Notes: a model not told the origin generated them from the letters alone. A stretch of 64,000 bases of DNA from Arenibaculum pallidiluteum (GCF_017355985.1 NZ_JAFIQU010000016.1:1-64000); one strand, 5' to 3'; counted from the first letter of the stretch, positions 1 through 9,106 are shown. Numbers and translations are program-made.

Positions 1-1
1 C

Positions 2-1816
2 GCCAGCGACGCCCCGGTGAGCATGGAGATCATCTCCGCCGACGACATCCGCCGCACCGGCGCCACCAACATCCCCGACATCCTGCAGCAGGTGGTCGGC
101 ATGGACGTGCAGCGCTGGGGCGTTGGCGCGGCCGACGTGGCCGTGCGCGGCTACAATGCACCCTACAGCCCGCGCCTGCTGGTGCTGGTCAACGGCCGCC
201 AGGTATATCTCGACCACTACGGCATGACGTCCTGGAACGTCATTCCCGTCGAACTCTCCGAAATCCGCCAGATCGAGGTCGTGAAGGGTCCGAACACCGC
301 GCTGTTCGGCTTCAACGCGGTCGGCGGCGTCGTCAACATCATCACCTACAACCCGCTCTACGACGACGCCGACAACGTGACGGCGCGGATCGGGACCCAG
401 GGCCATCGCGAGGTCTCGGGCGTGACGACCTTCAAGCTCGGCGAGAAGGTCGGCGTGCGGCTCTCAGCCGGCGGCTACAATGCCGACGAGTTCGATACCG
501 ACCGTTCCGCCGCGGAGCGTGCCCGCTGGATCGACCCGTCCCGCCGCTCCGCCGCGGCCAACGTCCTGGCCCAGGTGACGCCCGACTCGCAGCTCGGTGT
601 CGAGCTGACCAAGAGCGACGTCGAGCAGTCGGAGGTGATCCCCGTCGCGCTGGCCACGACGCCGGCGGAATACGACACCTGGTCGGGGAAGGCGACCTAC
701 ACCGTCAACACCGGCCTGGGCCTCGTCGAGGGCACGGTCTACCGGAACCAGGCGAACGTTAAGCTGTCGGGGCTCTTCGAACTCGACAACACGGTGACGG
801 TCGCCAAGGTGCAGGACCTCTTCAAGGTCGGCACCGACCACAGCTTCCGCGTCTCCGGCGAGTTCCGGCGCAACGAGCTCGGCATCGAGGGCCAGCGGGC
901 CGAGGTCTCCTACGACGTCTACTCGGTCGGCGGCATGTGGGACTGGGCCGTCACGGAGAAGCTGAGCCTCGTCAACGCCGTCCGCCTCGATCATCTCGTG
1001 CTGGGCCGCACCGGGCCCTTCGCGACGGCCGCTGCGCCCTACACAAACGACGATTACGACCGCACTGTCACCGAGCCCAGCCTGAACAGCGGCGTCGTCT
1101 TCAAGGCGACGGACAAGGACACGTTCCGCGTGACCTTCGCCCGTGGCGTCCAGGTCCCGAGCCTGCTCGAATACGGTTTGCAGCAGTCCAGGGTCGTCTA
1201 CGGCAATCCCGACATCTCCCCGACCATCGTCACCAACTACGAGCTCGGCTACGAGCGCGCGGTTGCCGAGATCAATGGTTCCGTGAAGACCTCGGTCTAC
1301 TACCAGACCAACGACGAGGTGAAGGCGCGCCTGCGCGCTGGATTTGCGAATGGCGCGCTGTACCAGACCTTCGACAACGTCGGAGACTCCTCCGCGATTG
1401 GCTTCGAGGCCTCGGCCAAGGGCAAGCTCGACGCCAACTGGGGCTGGAATGTCGGCTATGCCTTCGAATCCGTGAAGGATGATCTCGTCGCGGGCGCGCC
1501 GCTCAACTTCGAGGACGCCACGCCCCGCCACAAGGTCAATGCAGGCCTCGGCTACACCCGGGGCGCCTGGGAGGCCAACGTGAACGGCACCTACGTGTCG
1601 TCCACCGACATGCTGCGCAACCTCAACAACGGGCTCGGCGTCCGTTCCTACGATGTGCCGTCCTATGCGCTGGTGTCGGCCCGCGTCGGATACGAGTTGA
1701 ACCCCGGCACTGTCGTGGCGCTCTCGGCCTTCGACCTGCTCCAGGACGAGCAGCGCCTGAACGCCGGGCCCGCCGAGGAGCGGCGGGTCTATCTCTCGCT
1801 CTCGTCGAGCTTCTGA
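2..1816 (+). CDS. TonB-dependent outer-membrane receptor, 5' end cut by the window
   Basis: The frame is already open at the first bases, so the signal peptide and TonB box lie to the left; the GTG at 17 is probably internal. About 604 residues remain. The first ~120 match the plug domain, with the typical stretch VKGPNTALFGFNAVGGVVN and an upstream segment resembling other plug starts (ISADDIRRTGATNIPDILQQ). The rest alternates aromatic-rich strands expected of a 22-strand barrel and ends in LSLSSSF, whose terminal phenylalanine is the usual Bam-recognition signal. The family imports siderophores, heme, cobalamin or other large ligands across the outer membrane using TonB energy. It converges on a periplasmic iron-binding protein gene, which makes an iron chelate the likeliest ligand, but ligand identity is inference. 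Cobalamin is an alternative, because cobS and cobT lie nearby. Confidence 0.9.
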   Translation, partial: ASDAPVSMEIISADDIRRTGATNIPDILQQVVGMDVQRWGVGAADVAVRGYNAPYSPRLLVLVNGRQVYLDHYGMTSWNVIPVELSEIRQIEVVKGPNTALFGFNAVGGVVNIITYNPLYDDADNVTARIGTQGHREVSGVTTFKLGEKVGVRLSAGGYNADEFDTDRSAAERARWIDPSRRSAAANVLAQVTPDSQLGVELTKSDVEQSEVIPVALATTPAEYDTWSGKATYTVNTGLGLVEGTVYRNQANVKLSGLFELDNTVTVAKVQDLFKVGTDHSFRVSGEFRRNELGIEGQRAEVSYDVYSVGGMWDWAVTEKLSLVNAVRLDHLVLGRTGPFATAAAPYTNDDYDRTVTEPSLNSGVVFKATDKDTFRVTFARGVQVPSLLEYGLQQSRVVYGNPDISPTIVTNYELGYERAVAEINGSVKTSVYYQTNDEVKARLRAGFANGALYQTFDNVGDSSAIGFEASAKGKLDANWGWNVGYAFESVKDDLVAGAPLNFEDATPRHKVNAGLGYTRGAWEANVNGTYVSSTDMLRNLNNGLGVRSYDVPSYALVSARVGYELNPGTVVALSAFDLLQDEQRLNAGPAEERRVYLSLSSSF

Positions 1817-1841
1817 TCCCTTCGGAAGTCCGAAATGTGAA

Positions 1842-1873
1842 GGGGGGGCGCGCCCGGTCGGGCGCGCCCCCCT
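1842..1873. terminator. Hairpin between convergent receptor and iron-binding protein genes
   Basis: A 13-bp perfect stem, GGGGGGCGCGCCC (1843-1855) with GGGCGCGCCCCCC (1860-1872), closes a GGTC loop. It lies 26 bp past the receptor stop and just past the iron-binding protein stop on the other strand. There is no real T tract, so it is probably a bidirectional terminator or transcript-end stabiliser. Confidence 0.7.
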
Positions 1874-1891
1874 CTGTATCAAGCGCCGCCC

Positions 1892-2917
1892 TTACTTCCA
1901 GCCGGCGCGGTCCGTGATCTTCAGCGCCTCGGCGTTGTTGCGGCCGTAGATGCTGGCGTTCAGCTGGTCCTCCTTGAACTCGCCCCAGGAAGCGATGGTC
2001 GCGTCGGCCTCGACGCCCTTGACCACGGGATATTCGAAGCTGCGGCCCGCGAACATCTTCTGAGCCTCGGGGCTGACGAGGTACTCGATGAACTTGATCG
2101 CGTTCTCGCGGTTGGGCGCGGACTTGGCGACGCCGGCGCCGCTGATGTTCACGTGTGTCCCGCGATCGCCCTGGTTCGGGAACACGACGCCGAGCTTCTG
2201 GCCCAGCGCCTTCTCCTCGGGCTTGCTCGAGTTCAGGAGCCGCGCGAGGTAGTAGGTGTTGGAGACGGCAACGTCCCCTTCGCCGGCCGCCACCGCCTTG
2301 ATCTGGTCGGTGTCGCCGCCCTGCGGCGGGCGCGCCAGGTTGGCGACGATGCCGCGGGCCCAGTCCTCGGTCTTCTTCTCGCCATGTGCAGCGAGCATCG
2401 AGCCGACCAGCGACTGGTTGTAGACGTTGGTCGAGGAGCGGATCAGCAGGCGGCCCTTCCACTTGGGATCGGCCAGGCCCTCGTAGCTCGTGATCTCGGA
2501 CGGCTGCACCTTGTCCTTGTTGTAGATGATCACGCGCGCCCGCTTGGCGACGCCGGTCCAATAACCCTCCGGGTCGCGCAGGTGTGCCGGAACCTTCTCT
2601 TCGATCACGGCGGACTTCGTAGGCTGCAGAAGGCCCGCGTCCCGGGCGCGCCACAGGCGCCCGGCATCCACCGTGATCAGGACATCGGCAGGGCTGTTGG
2701 CGCCCTCGTTCCGCATGCGCTCGATCAGCTGGTCCTCGCCGCCCTCGATCAGGTTCACCTTGATGCCCGTATTCCTGGCGAAGGTGTCGTAAAGGGCGCG
2801 GTCCGTGTCATAATGCCGCGCAGAATAGACATTCACCTCGGCCGCAGAGGCGACGGAGGCCAGACCACCGACGGTGAGGCCTAGCAAGGCGGCCAATCCG
2901 CGAGCGCGCAGGGACAT
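1892..2917 (-). CDS. Fe(3+) ABC transporter periplasmic binding protein (FutA/FbpA type)
   Basis: 341 residues, the usual length. A Sec signal peptide ends near residue 25 (LASVASA). The mature protein begins with the YSARHY motif (31-36) of ferric-binding proteins, and the paired tyrosines in NTYYLARLL (Y222, Y223) are the conserved Fe3+ ligands. The protein captures ferric iron in the periplasm and delivers it to a permease/ATPase pair. No permease or ATPase gene is adjacent in this window, so the partners must be encoded elsewhere. The start is supported by the ribosome site CGGAGGATC just upstream. Two Fur-like boxes sit upstream (2938-2952 and 2998-3012), predicting induction under iron limitation. 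Confidence 0.92.
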   Translation of the reverse strand: MSLRARGLAALLGLTVGGLASVASAAEVNVYSARHYDTDRALYDTFARNTGIKVNLIEGGEDQLIERMRNEGANSPADVLITVDAGRLWRARDAGLLQPTKSAVIEEKVPAHLRDPEGYWTGVAKRARVIIYNKDKVQPSEITSYEGLADPKWKGRLLIRSSTNVYNQSLVGSMLAAHGEKKTEDWARGIVANLARPPQGGDTDQIKAVAAGEGDVAVSNTYYLARLLNSSKPEEKALGQKLGVVFPNQGDRGTHVNISGAGVAKSAPNRENAIKFIEYLVSPEAQKMFAGRSFEYPVVKGVEADATIASWGEFKEDQLNASIYGRNNAEALKITDRAGWK

Positions 2918-2937
2918 GTGATCCTCCGATGTAGCAT

Positions 2938-2952
2938 TGAGAAGCGTTCTTA
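2938..2952. promoter_or_regulatory. Fur-like iron box 1 upstream of the Fe3+-binding protein
   Basis: TGAGAAGCGTTCTTA is a near-perfect dyad of TGAGAA-N3-TTCTCA with one mismatch, 21-35 bp before the start codon at 2917. Its core ATTGAGAA(G/C)CGTTC is repeated 60 bp away. The shape fits alphaproteobacterial Fur-type operators; which regulator binds (Fur, Irr, RirA) cannot be told from sequence. Confidence 0.55.
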
Positions 2953-2997
2953 GGCGCGGCGACTATCAAAGCGCCCCTGAACCGTGTCAAGGATGAT

Positions 2998-3012
2998 TGA
3001 GAACCGTTCGCA
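2998..3012. promoter_or_regulatory. Fur-like iron box 2 upstream of the Fe3+-binding protein
   Basis: TGAGAACCGTTCGCA, a second copy of the same dyad with one mismatch to TGAGAA-N3-TTCTCA, exactly 60 bp from box 1. The two copies share 13 of 14 bases over ATTGAGAA(G/C)CGTTC. It lies 81-95 bp before the start codon. Confidence 0.5.
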
Positions 3013-3114
3013 TTCGCTGCGTGCTTCATTCCGGGTGCGAACCGGCCTTGGAGGGTGCCCGTGCAACACCTGCAAGAAATCGCGTCAATGTTTCTTGACC
3101 TGTTGCGCAGGGGG

Positions 3115-3142
3115 TTGGTCGCCTCGGAAGAAGTAGTGTATA
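3115..3142 (+). promoter_or_regulatory. Possible sigma-70-like promoter for the exported protein gene
   Basis: TTGGTC (3115-3120) and TGTATA (3137-3142) are separated by 16 bp, about 50 bp before the ATG at 3193. This is a visual match only. Confidence 0.3.
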
Positions 3143-3192
3143 TGAACCGGACGGGGTATGGCTTCCGGTCGATAACCAAGGGAAAAACTGGG

Positions 3193-3714
3193 ATGCGCTG
3201 GCTGAAGATCCTCATTGTGTTGGCGGGTGCGGCCCTTACCTCGGCTGCCGCGGCGCAGGGAAACCAGTTTGGGATCGACACCTCGGATTTTGGGCCTGAG
3301 GGTGTCTGGAACAACTACTGCGAAGTCGATCGGATGACCGACGTCGCTTCGTGCAGGCTCTATATCTACCGCCTGTACGAGAACGGCCGCGAGGTCGAGT
3401 ACATGTCCCTAAGCATCATTCCCATGGGACAGGGCTTCGCCGTGTTCCTGTCGACCTCCGAGGGGCTGCTCGAAAGCTGTGCCGTGCGTGTGGACCGGCA
3501 GAACCGGATCGAGACGCGGATGGCCTCCATCAACATGTGCGTCTTCTCCGACGCCACGGGCAACCAGCTCGTCGAGCAGTTCAAGAGCGGCTCGTCCATG
3601 CTGGTGCGCGCGAACTACCTGCGCAACGGCCGCCGCGACGTGGACTTCACGCTGAGCGGCTTCTCCCGGAACTTCGAGGAGATGCAGCGCGCCATGCAGG
3701 TGGCGCGCCGCTGA
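3193..3714 (+). CDS. Exported protein of unknown function
   Basis: 173 residues. I chose the ATG at 3193 because it begins a clear Sec signal peptide (basic MRWLK, hydrophobic ILIVLAGAALTS, cleavage at AAAAQG). An in-frame ATG at 3055 would bury that signal. The mature part is hydrophilic, with a few cysteines (for example NYCEV, ASCRL, ESCAV, NMCVF) that could form periplasmic disulfides, and a C-terminal segment ending in repeated basic residues. I do not recognise a family. The neighbours (iron-binding protein, divergent; cobT, convergent) do not indicate a role. Confidence 0.7.
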   Translation: MRWLKILIVLAGAALTSAAAAQGNQFGIDTSDFGPEGVWNNYCEVDRMTDVASCRLYIYRLYENGREVEYMSLSIIPMGQGFAVFLSTSEGLLESCAVRVDRQNRIETRMASINMCVFSDATGNQLVEQFKSGSSMLVRANYLRNGRRDVDFTLSGFSRNFEEMQRAMQVARR

Positions 3715-3788
3715 ATACGTCGGGCGGGCCCCGCGCGGGCGGTTCGGCTTACCAGATCTTCGCGCCCAGGCGCGGATGGCGAAAAAGG

Positions 3789-3824
3789 AACGGGCGCCCG
3801 GTTGCGGGCGCCCGTTTCTCGTTT
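3789..3824. terminator. Rho-independent terminator between the exported protein gene and cobT
   Basis: Stem AACGGGCGCCCG (3789-3800) and CGGGCGCCCGTT (3805-3816) with loop GTTG, followed on the + strand by TCTCGTTT. It lies between convergent genes and can serve both. Confidence 0.75.
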
Positions 3825-3859
3825 CCGGCACTCCTTGCTCGGCCGTGCGTGCTTCGGGT

Positions 3860-5746
3860 TCAGCGCCGCGCTGCGCGCCTGCCGTGGGCGGGGGCCGCGC
3901 CGCGGCGCGGATCCTCGTCGAAGAGTTCGGCCAGCTTCTCCATCATGGTGCCGCCAAGCTGCTCGGCGTCCACCAGGGTGACGGCCCTGCGATAATAGCG
4001 GGTGACGTCGTGCCCGATGCCGATGGCCACCAGCTCCACCGGCGACCGCGTCTCGATCCATTCGATCACGGCGCGCAGATGCCGCTCCAGGTAGTTGCCG
4101 GCATTCACCGACAGCGTCGAGTCATCGACCGGCGCGCCGTCCGAGATCACCATCAGGATCCGCCGCTGCTCCGGCCGCGCCAGAAGCCGGTTGTGAGCCC
4201 ACAGCAGCGCCTCGCCGTCGATGTTCTCCTTCAGGATGCCTTCGCGCAGCATCAGGCCGAGGTTCCGGCGGGCGCGCCGCCAGGGCTCGTCCGCGGCCTT
4301 GTAGACGATGTGGCGGAGGTCGTTCAGCCGGCCGGGGTTGGGGGGCTTGCCGGCGGCAATCCAGCGCTCCCGCGACTGCCCGCCCTTCCAGGCCCGCGTC
4401 GTGAAGCCCAGCACCTCTACCTTCACGCCGCAGCGTTCCAGCGTGCGCGCCAGGATGTCGGCGCTCATGGCGGCGATCGTGATGGGGCGCCCGCGCATGG
4501 AGCCCGAATTGTCGATCAGCAGCGAGACGACGGTGTCCCGGAAGTCCGTCTCCTTCTCGCGCTTGAAGGACAGCGGCAGGATCGGGTTCGCGACGACCCG
4601 GGCCAGCCGGGCGGAATCCAGCAGGCCTTCCTCCAGGTCGAACTCCCAGGCGCGGGTCTGCTTCGCCAGCAGCCGGCGCTGCAGCCGGTTCGCCAGCTTC
4701 GAGATCACGCCCTGCAGGTGGCGGAGCTGCTGGTCCAGCAGCATGCGCAGCCGCGTCAGCTCGTCGGCATCGCAGAGCGCGTCCGCGTCCACGACCTCGT
4801 CCAGCTCGGTGGTATAGGCCTTGTACCCGGCCTCGTCGGGCTCGTTGCGGCGCCGCGCGTCGCGCCAGGGGCGGCTCTGGCCCGCGGGGTCCTCGGACCC
4901 TTCGCCGTCCATGGGCTCGCCGTCCATGTCCTCGGCGCCGGCCTCCATGCCCTCCTGGGCGTCGCCCTCCTGGCTGTCGTCCCGGGACACGGTCTCGGTG
5001 CGGCTGCCCTCGTCCTCGGCCTCGCCGCGGATCTGCCCCTCGTTGGGCTCGTCCTCGGCCTCGGCGTCGTCGCGCTGCTCGTCCTCCTCGCTGGGCTCCG
5101 GCTCGGGGTCGGCGCCCACCTCCATGTCAAGGCGCGCCAGCAGGCGTCGGACCTCGCGCGCATAGGCCTCCTGGTCGCCGGCCAGCCGGGACAGGGACTG
5201 CAGGTCGCGCCCGAGCTTCTGCTCGATCCAGGGCCGCCAGAGATCGACCGCGAACCGGGCCGAGACCGGGGGCGGGTTGCCGGTCAGCGCCTCGCGGGCA
5301 AGCAGGCGCATGGCCTCGGCCAGGGGCGCCTCGTCCCGGTTGGTGACCTTGTCGAGCCCCTGGCGCCGGTAGCGGTCGTCCAGGGCTGCATCCAGGTTGG
5401 CCGCGACGCCGGCCATGGCGCGCGCGCCGAGCGCCTCGCAGCGCGCCTGCTCCAGCGCCTCGAAGGCGGCGCGGGCCGTGTCCCCGGACGGCATCAGGTG
5501 GCTATGCACGTCGCCGTCGTGGTGGCGCAGGCGCAGCGCCACGGCATCGGCCGCCCCGCGCAGCGCCGCGACATCGCGCGGGTTCAGGTCGCGCGCCGGC
5601 ACCGGCACGCGCACGCGCGATCCCAGCAGGCCGGGCGGGTCGTTGCTGAAGGCGACCTGCACCTCCGGCCGCTCGGCCATCGCACGGACCGCGGCGGCCG
5701 TCGACCGCTTGAAGATCTCGACCGGGCTCTCTCCTTCGGCCGCCAT
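3860..5746 (-). CDS. cobT: Cobaltochelatase subunit CobT
   Basis: 628 residues, close to the length known for CobT. With CobS and CobN it forms the ATP-dependent complex that inserts Co2+ into hydrogenobyrinate a,c-diamide in aerobic cobalamin synthesis. The layout is typical: an N-terminal helical part, a very acidic middle (many E/D between roughly residues 190 and 300) and a C-terminal von Willebrand A domain with the metal-site motif DNSGSM starting near residue 412. The start at 5746 lies 4 bp after the cobS stop, so the two are translated from one message; a longer frame to 5821 would overlap cobS. cobN is not in this window. Confidence 0.95.
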   Translation of the reverse strand: MAAEGESPVEIFKRSTAAAVRAMAERPEVQVAFSNDPPGLLGSRVRVPVPARDLNPRDVAALRGAADAVALRLRHHDGDVHSHLMPSGDTARAAFEALEQARCEALGARAMAGVAANLDAALDDRYRRQGLDKVTNRDEAPLAEAMRLLAREALTGNPPPVSARFAVDLWRPWIEQKLGRDLQSLSRLAGDQEAYAREVRRLLARLDMEVGADPEPEPSEEDEQRDDAEAEDEPNEGQIRGEAEDEGSRTETVSRDDSQEGDAQEGMEAGAEDMDGEPMDGEGSEDPAGQSRPWRDARRRNEPDEAGYKAYTTELDEVVDADALCDADELTRLRMLLDQQLRHLQGVISKLANRLQRRLLAKQTRAWEFDLEEGLLDSARLARVVANPILPLSFKREKETDFRDTVVSLLIDNSGSMRGRPITIAAMSADILARTLERCGVKVEVLGFTTRAWKGGQSRERWIAAGKPPNPGRLNDLRHIVYKAADEPWRRARRNLGLMLREGILKENIDGEALLWAHNRLLARPEQRRILMVISDGAPVDDSTLSVNAGNYLERHLRAVIEWIETRSPVELVAIGIGHDVTRYYRRAVTLVDAEQLGGTMMEKLAELFDEDPRRGAAPAHGRRAARR

Positions 5747-5750
5747 GGCG

Positions 5751-6752
5751 TCAGGCCAGGTTGGCGCGCACGCCGCTCTCGGGCAGTTCGGTGCCGAAGC
5801 AGCGCTGGTAGTATTCGGCAATGGTCGGCCGTTCGACCTCGTCGCACTTGTTCAGGAACGTCGTCCGGAAGGCGAAGGGCACGTCGTCCCCGAAGATCCG
5901 GGCGTTCTCGGCCCAGGTGATCACGGTCCGCGGCGACATGACGGTCGAGATGTCGCCGTTCATGAAGCCGGCGCGGGTCAGGTCGGCGAGCTGCACCATG
6001 GCCGAGATGGTCCGGCGGCCCTGGTCGCTCTCGTAGCCCTCGACCTTGGCGAGGACGATCTTCACCTCCTCGTCATGCGGGAGGTAGTTCAGCGTCGCCA
6101 CGATGTTCCAGCGGTCCATCTGGCCCTGGTTGATCTGCTGCGTGCCGTGATAGAGGCCGGTGGTGTCGCCCAGGCCCACCGTGTTGGCGGTGGCGAAGAG
6201 CCGGAAGCTCGGATGGGGCCGGATCACCTTGTTCTGGTCGAGCAGCGTCAGCTTGCCCTCGACCTCGAGGACGCGCTGGATCACGAACATCACGTCGGGG
6301 CGGCCGGCGTCGTACTCGTCGAAGACGATGGCGCAGGGGTTCTGGAGCGCCCAGGGAAGGATGCCCTCGCGGTACTCAGTCACCTGCATGCCGTCGCGCA
6401 GGACGATGGCATCCTTGCCGATCAGGTCGATGCGGCTGATGTGGCTGTCGAGGTTGACGCGGATGCAGGGCCAGTTCAGCCGGGCCGCGACCTGCTCGAT
6501 ATGCGTCGACTTGCCCGTGCCGTGGTAGCCCTGGACCATGACGCGGCGGTTGTAGGCGAAGCCCGCCAGGATCGCCAGCGTGGTGTCGCGGTCGAAGCGG
6601 TAGGCATCGTCCGTCTCGGGCACGTGCTGCGAGGCCTCGCTGAAGGCCGGGACCTGCATGTCGCTATCGATGCCGAAAGCCTGGCGCACCGAGACCTTGA
6701 TGTCCGGCACCGCGGAGGAGGGCATGCTGGGGATGGTCTTTTCGGAAGCCAT
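5751..6752 (-). CDS. cobS: Cobaltochelatase subunit CobS (AAA+ ATPase)
   Basis: 333 residues, the normal size. Walker A is GYHGTGKST (75-83) and Walker [10 protein letters not shown] (142-150), followed by a typical AAA+ sensor region. CobS couples ATP hydrolysis to cobalt insertion by CobN, with CobT as partner. It sits between the J-domain gene (21 bp upstream) and cobT (4 bp downstream), the common alphaproteobacterial order, so co-transcription from the J-domain gene or an upstream promoter is likely. Confidence 0.96.
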   Translation of the reverse strand: MASEKTIPSMPSSAVPDIKVSVRQAFGIDSDMQVPAFSEASQHVPETDDAYRFDRDTTLAILAGFAYNRRVMVQGYHGTGKSTHIEQVAARLNWPCIRVNLDSHISRIDLIGKDAIVLRDGMQVTEYREGILPWALQNPCAIVFDEYDAGRPDVMFVIQRVLEVEGKLTLLDQNKVIRPHPSFRLFATANTVGLGDTTGLYHGTQQINQGQMDRWNIVATLNYLPHDEEVKIVLAKVEGYESDQGRRTISAMVQLADLTRAGFMNGDISTVMSPRTVITWAENARIFGDDVPFAFRTTFLNKCDEVERPTIAEYYQRCFGTELPESGVRANLA

Positions 6753-6773
6753 GAGCTCTTCGGTCTTTCGGAT

Positions 6774-7355
6774 CTATGCGCCGTAGCTGGTCTTCAGCGT
6801 CGTATAGGCAAGGTTGATCTGCTTCAAGCGTTCTTCGGCCTCCCGGGCGCCGCCGTTGGCGTCGGGATGGTGCCGCTTCACCAGCTCGCGGTACCGGGCC
6901 TTGATCTGCTCGAATGTGACGGGCGGGACCAGGGCGAGGGTGGCCAGCGCTTCCTGCTCCGCCGTCCGCATGGACGGGCGGCGCGGCGGCGCGTCCTCCT
7001 CGTCCTCTTCGCGGCCGGTCCGGAAGCCGTACTGGCGCTGGCGCATGGCCTCCTCACGGAGCGCGCGCTCCCGCGCCTGCCAGCTTCCCATGGGCCATGT
7101 GGGGCGCTGCCAGGTGGTGTCAAGCCGGACGTGCCGCTCGATCTGGTCGGCGCTCATGCCGGCGTAGTAGTCCCAGGCCTTGTTGTACTCCCGTACGTGG
7201 TCCAGGCAGAACCAGAAATAGTCGTTCAGCTTGTCCCGCGCCTTGGGTGCCCTGTACTCGCCGGCGGCCGCGCAGCCGTTCGCATCGCAGCAGCGCGGTG
7301 CGGGCGGCGGCTCGGGCGCGTAACGCGGGGAATAGGGATGGCGGCCTCGTTGCAT
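6774..7355 (-). CDS. DnaJ-family protein with C-terminal J domain
   Basis: 193 residues starting MQRGRHPYSP. The J domain is at the very C-terminus (about 130-193), with the invariant HPD in RHHPDANGG at 163-165. The N-terminal part carries a cysteine pair (CCDANGC) and aromatic-rich segments. It should stimulate an Hsp70 ATPase; the client is unknown. This architecture is usually found next to cobS in alphaproteobacteria. It is 21 bp upstream of cobS on the same strand. The open frame runs far upstream, but codon use and homology stop at this ATG. Confidence 0.88.
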   Translation of the reverse strand: MQRGRHPYSPRYAPEPPPAPRCCDANGCAAAGEYRAPKARDKLNDYFWFCLDHVREYNKAWDYYAGMSADQIERHVRLDTTWQRPTWPMGSWQARERALREEAMRQRQYGFRTGREEDEEDAPPRRPSMRTAEQEALATLALVPPVTFEQIKARYRELVKRHHPDANGGAREAEERLKQINLAYTTLKTSYGA

Positions 7356-7420
7356 CGCCGAAGTATGGTGAGCGCCGCAGACCCTGGCAAGAACCCCCGA
7401 CGGGCAAGGCTGGAATGCCG

Positions 7421-8344
7421 TCAGGACGCTTGTCGCGGCCGCCTGTCCGCCCCTGCCAGCACCCACAATCCGGCCCCGATCAGGGCCAGTCCCGCGAGGT
7501 TGGTTGCGGAGACCGGCTCGCCCAGCAGAAGCACCGAAAACAGCACGCCCGCGACCGGCACGCCCAGCATCGCCAGCGAGGTCGTGATCGCCGGCAGCGC
7601 GCGGTTCACGCTGACCACGGCCCAGAAGCAGAAGGCGCTGGCGAGCGGGCCGTTGTACGCGACCACCGCCAGCAGCCGTCCGGTCAGCTCGATGGGCCGG
7701 TCGTGCTCGAAGAGCACGGCGAGCGGGACCAGCATCGCGGACGCGACGGCGAACTGCCATGGCGCGAGGTCCAGCGGCGAGCCGTGCCAACGGTGATTTT
7801 TGACCTGGATGATCTGCACGGCCCAGGCCAGCGCGGCGGCCATCAGCAGCCCGTTCCCCAGCAGGACGTCGGGATCGCGCCAGTCGAAGGCCAGCGGGTT
7901 GAACATCACCGCGACCCCCGCCATTCCGAGGGCGAAGCCGGCGAGCCGCGCTCCGCTCAGCCGCTCGCCCAGGAGCAGCGCCGCGGCAGGTACGACCCAG
8001 ATCGGCGTCGTATAGGCCAGGATCGAGGAGCGTCCGGCCGGGACGAACCCCAGGCCGATGTTCACGAACAGCAGGTACAGGCCCATCTGGAACAGCCCGA
8101 CCGAGACCACGATCGGCCAGTCCGGCCGCGATGGAAGGCGCAGGCGCCCGCGCCAGGCGGCCAGCGCGAACAGGCAAAGGGCGCCGAGGACCATGCGCGT
8201 CGCGGCGAAGCTGATCGGGCCGATATCGCGCAGCGCCAGCTTCATGACGGGCCAGTTGAAGCCCCAGACGAGCACCACCAGCACCAGCAGAATGGCGGCC
8301 GTGCGGTGGTTGACGGGGGTGGGCTCGGGGGCGGGTGCGTACAA
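7421..8344 (-). CDS. EamA-family (DMT superfamily) transporter
   Basis: 307 residues with about ten hydrophobic segments in two EamA repeats, for example ILLVLVVLVWGFNWPVMKLA at the N-terminus and a second repeat after about residue 155. Such proteins export amino acids, metabolites or nucleotide precursors across the inner membrane; substrate unknown. No ATG fits: the only upstream ATG (8434) would overlap bolA on the other strand. I use the TTG at 8344, which gives the usual ~300-residue length, though its ribosome site is weak. The gene sits between the J-domain gene and the divergent bolA. Confidence 0.82.
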   Translation of the reverse strand: MYAPAPEPTPVNHRTAAILLVLVVLVWGFNWPVMKLALRDIGPISFAATRMVLGALCLFALAAWRGRLRLPSRPDWPIVVSVGLFQMGLYLLFVNIGLGFVPAGRSSILAYTTPIWVVPAAALLLGERLSGARLAGFALGMAGVAVMFNPLAFDWRDPDVLLGNGLLMAAALAWAVQIIQVKNHRWHGSPLDLAPWQFAVASAMLVPLAVLFEHDRPIELTGRLLAVVAYNGPLASAFCFWAVVSVNRALPAITTSLAMLGVPVAGVLFSVLLLGEPVSATNLAGLALIGAGLWVLAGADRRPRQAS

Positions 8345-8432
8345 GGGCGGCTCGTCTTGACAGGGGGGCGGGACGATACCACCCTGCGCCGCGCCCGCGC
8401 ATCCCGGGGGCGCCGCATTCCAGGAGTGTGCC

Positions 8433-8705
8433 ATGGACGTCGCCAACCGCATCCGCGCGAAGCTGACCGAGGCGCTGGCGCCCGTCCGCCTCGAGATCGT
8501 GGACGACAGCCACCGCCACAAGGGGCATGCCGGGCATGACCCCAGGGGCGAGAGCCATTTCAGCGTGACCGTCGTTTCCGAGGCATTCCGCGGCAAGAGC
8601 CGGGTCGAGCGCCACCGCCAGGTGAACGCGCTGCTGGCCGAGGAGCTGCGCGAGCGCGTCCATGCCCTGGCGCTGCGGACCCTGACTCCCGACGAGGCGG
8701 CCTAG
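8433..8705 (+). CDS. BolA-family protein
   Basis: 90 residues with the BolA fold signature: an N-terminal helix, ..DDSHRHKGH.., and the conserved RxxRHRxV-like stretch RVERHRQVNALL (about 53-64). BolA proteins pair with monothiol glutaredoxins and bind [2Fe-2S] clusters through conserved histidines; several act in iron homeostasis or as morphogenes. In many alphaproteobacteria a BolA gene lies beside the J-domain/cobS genes, as here, but in this window an EamA gene intervenes and bolA is divergent. Confidence 0.93.
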   Translation: MDVANRIRAKLTEALAPVRLEIVDDSHRHKGHAGHDPRGESHFSVTVVSEAFRGKSRVERHRQVNALLAEELRERVHALALRTLTPDEAA

Positions 8706-8706
8706 C

Positions 8707-8745
8707 CGCCCCGGATTCCCGGGGCGGCCCCTCCCAGGGGCGGCC
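8707..8745 (+). terminator. Terminator after bolA
   Basis: Stem CCGCCCCGG / CCGGGGCGG around an ATT loop (8707-8728), then a second short GC hairpin and CCTTTTC, immediately after the bolA stop. Confidence 0.65.
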
Positions 8746-8748
8746 TTT

Positions 8749-8949
8749 TCAGGGATTGGGGTCGCCGCGCCCGTCATCCAGGCCCGGCTTCGGCGCCTCG
8801 ACGCCCTGATTGGCGGGACGGTCGGGGTTCTCGGCCTGTCCGCTCTGGCCGATCCCGCCGCCCTGGGGCATCTCGGCATCCGAGCCGGGCGGCGTGTCGC
8901 CCTGGTGCTGGCCGATGACGACGTCGTCGCGCTTGCGCTGGTTGACCAT
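8749..8949 (-). CDS. Small hydrophilic protein of unknown function
   Basis: 66 residues beginning MVNQRKRDDVVIGQHQGD, rich in G, D, P and Q and without hydrophobic segments; probably intrinsically disordered. The start is well supported: GGAGGAG lies 7 bp before the ATG. A longer frame upstream exists but has no such site. Its stop is close to the end of bolA, with which it converges. I do not recognise the family. Confidence 0.55.
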   Translation of the reverse strand: MVNQRKRDDVVIGQHQGDTPPGSDAEMPQGGGIGQSGQAENPDRPANQGVEAPKPGLDDGRGDPNP

Positions 8950-9106
8950 GCCGGCTCCTCCGGTTCGGGGCGTGCGGCGGCCGGGCGGCCGCCAGGGTCT
9001 GCACCCAACATCCCCGCCAGAGCGTTGGTTCCTATGGGCGGTGCGCGCCGGCGGAGGCGCTCCGCCGCCACGAAGGCATGCCGTGCATCCGCCGGGGGAG
9101 AAGGCA

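Noticed and set aside
3776-5920. An open frame of over 700 codons on the plus strand antisense to cobT
   Set aside because: cobT is supported by VWA and acidic-region features; the antisense translation is repetitive Ala/Val/Leu/Arg without family features.
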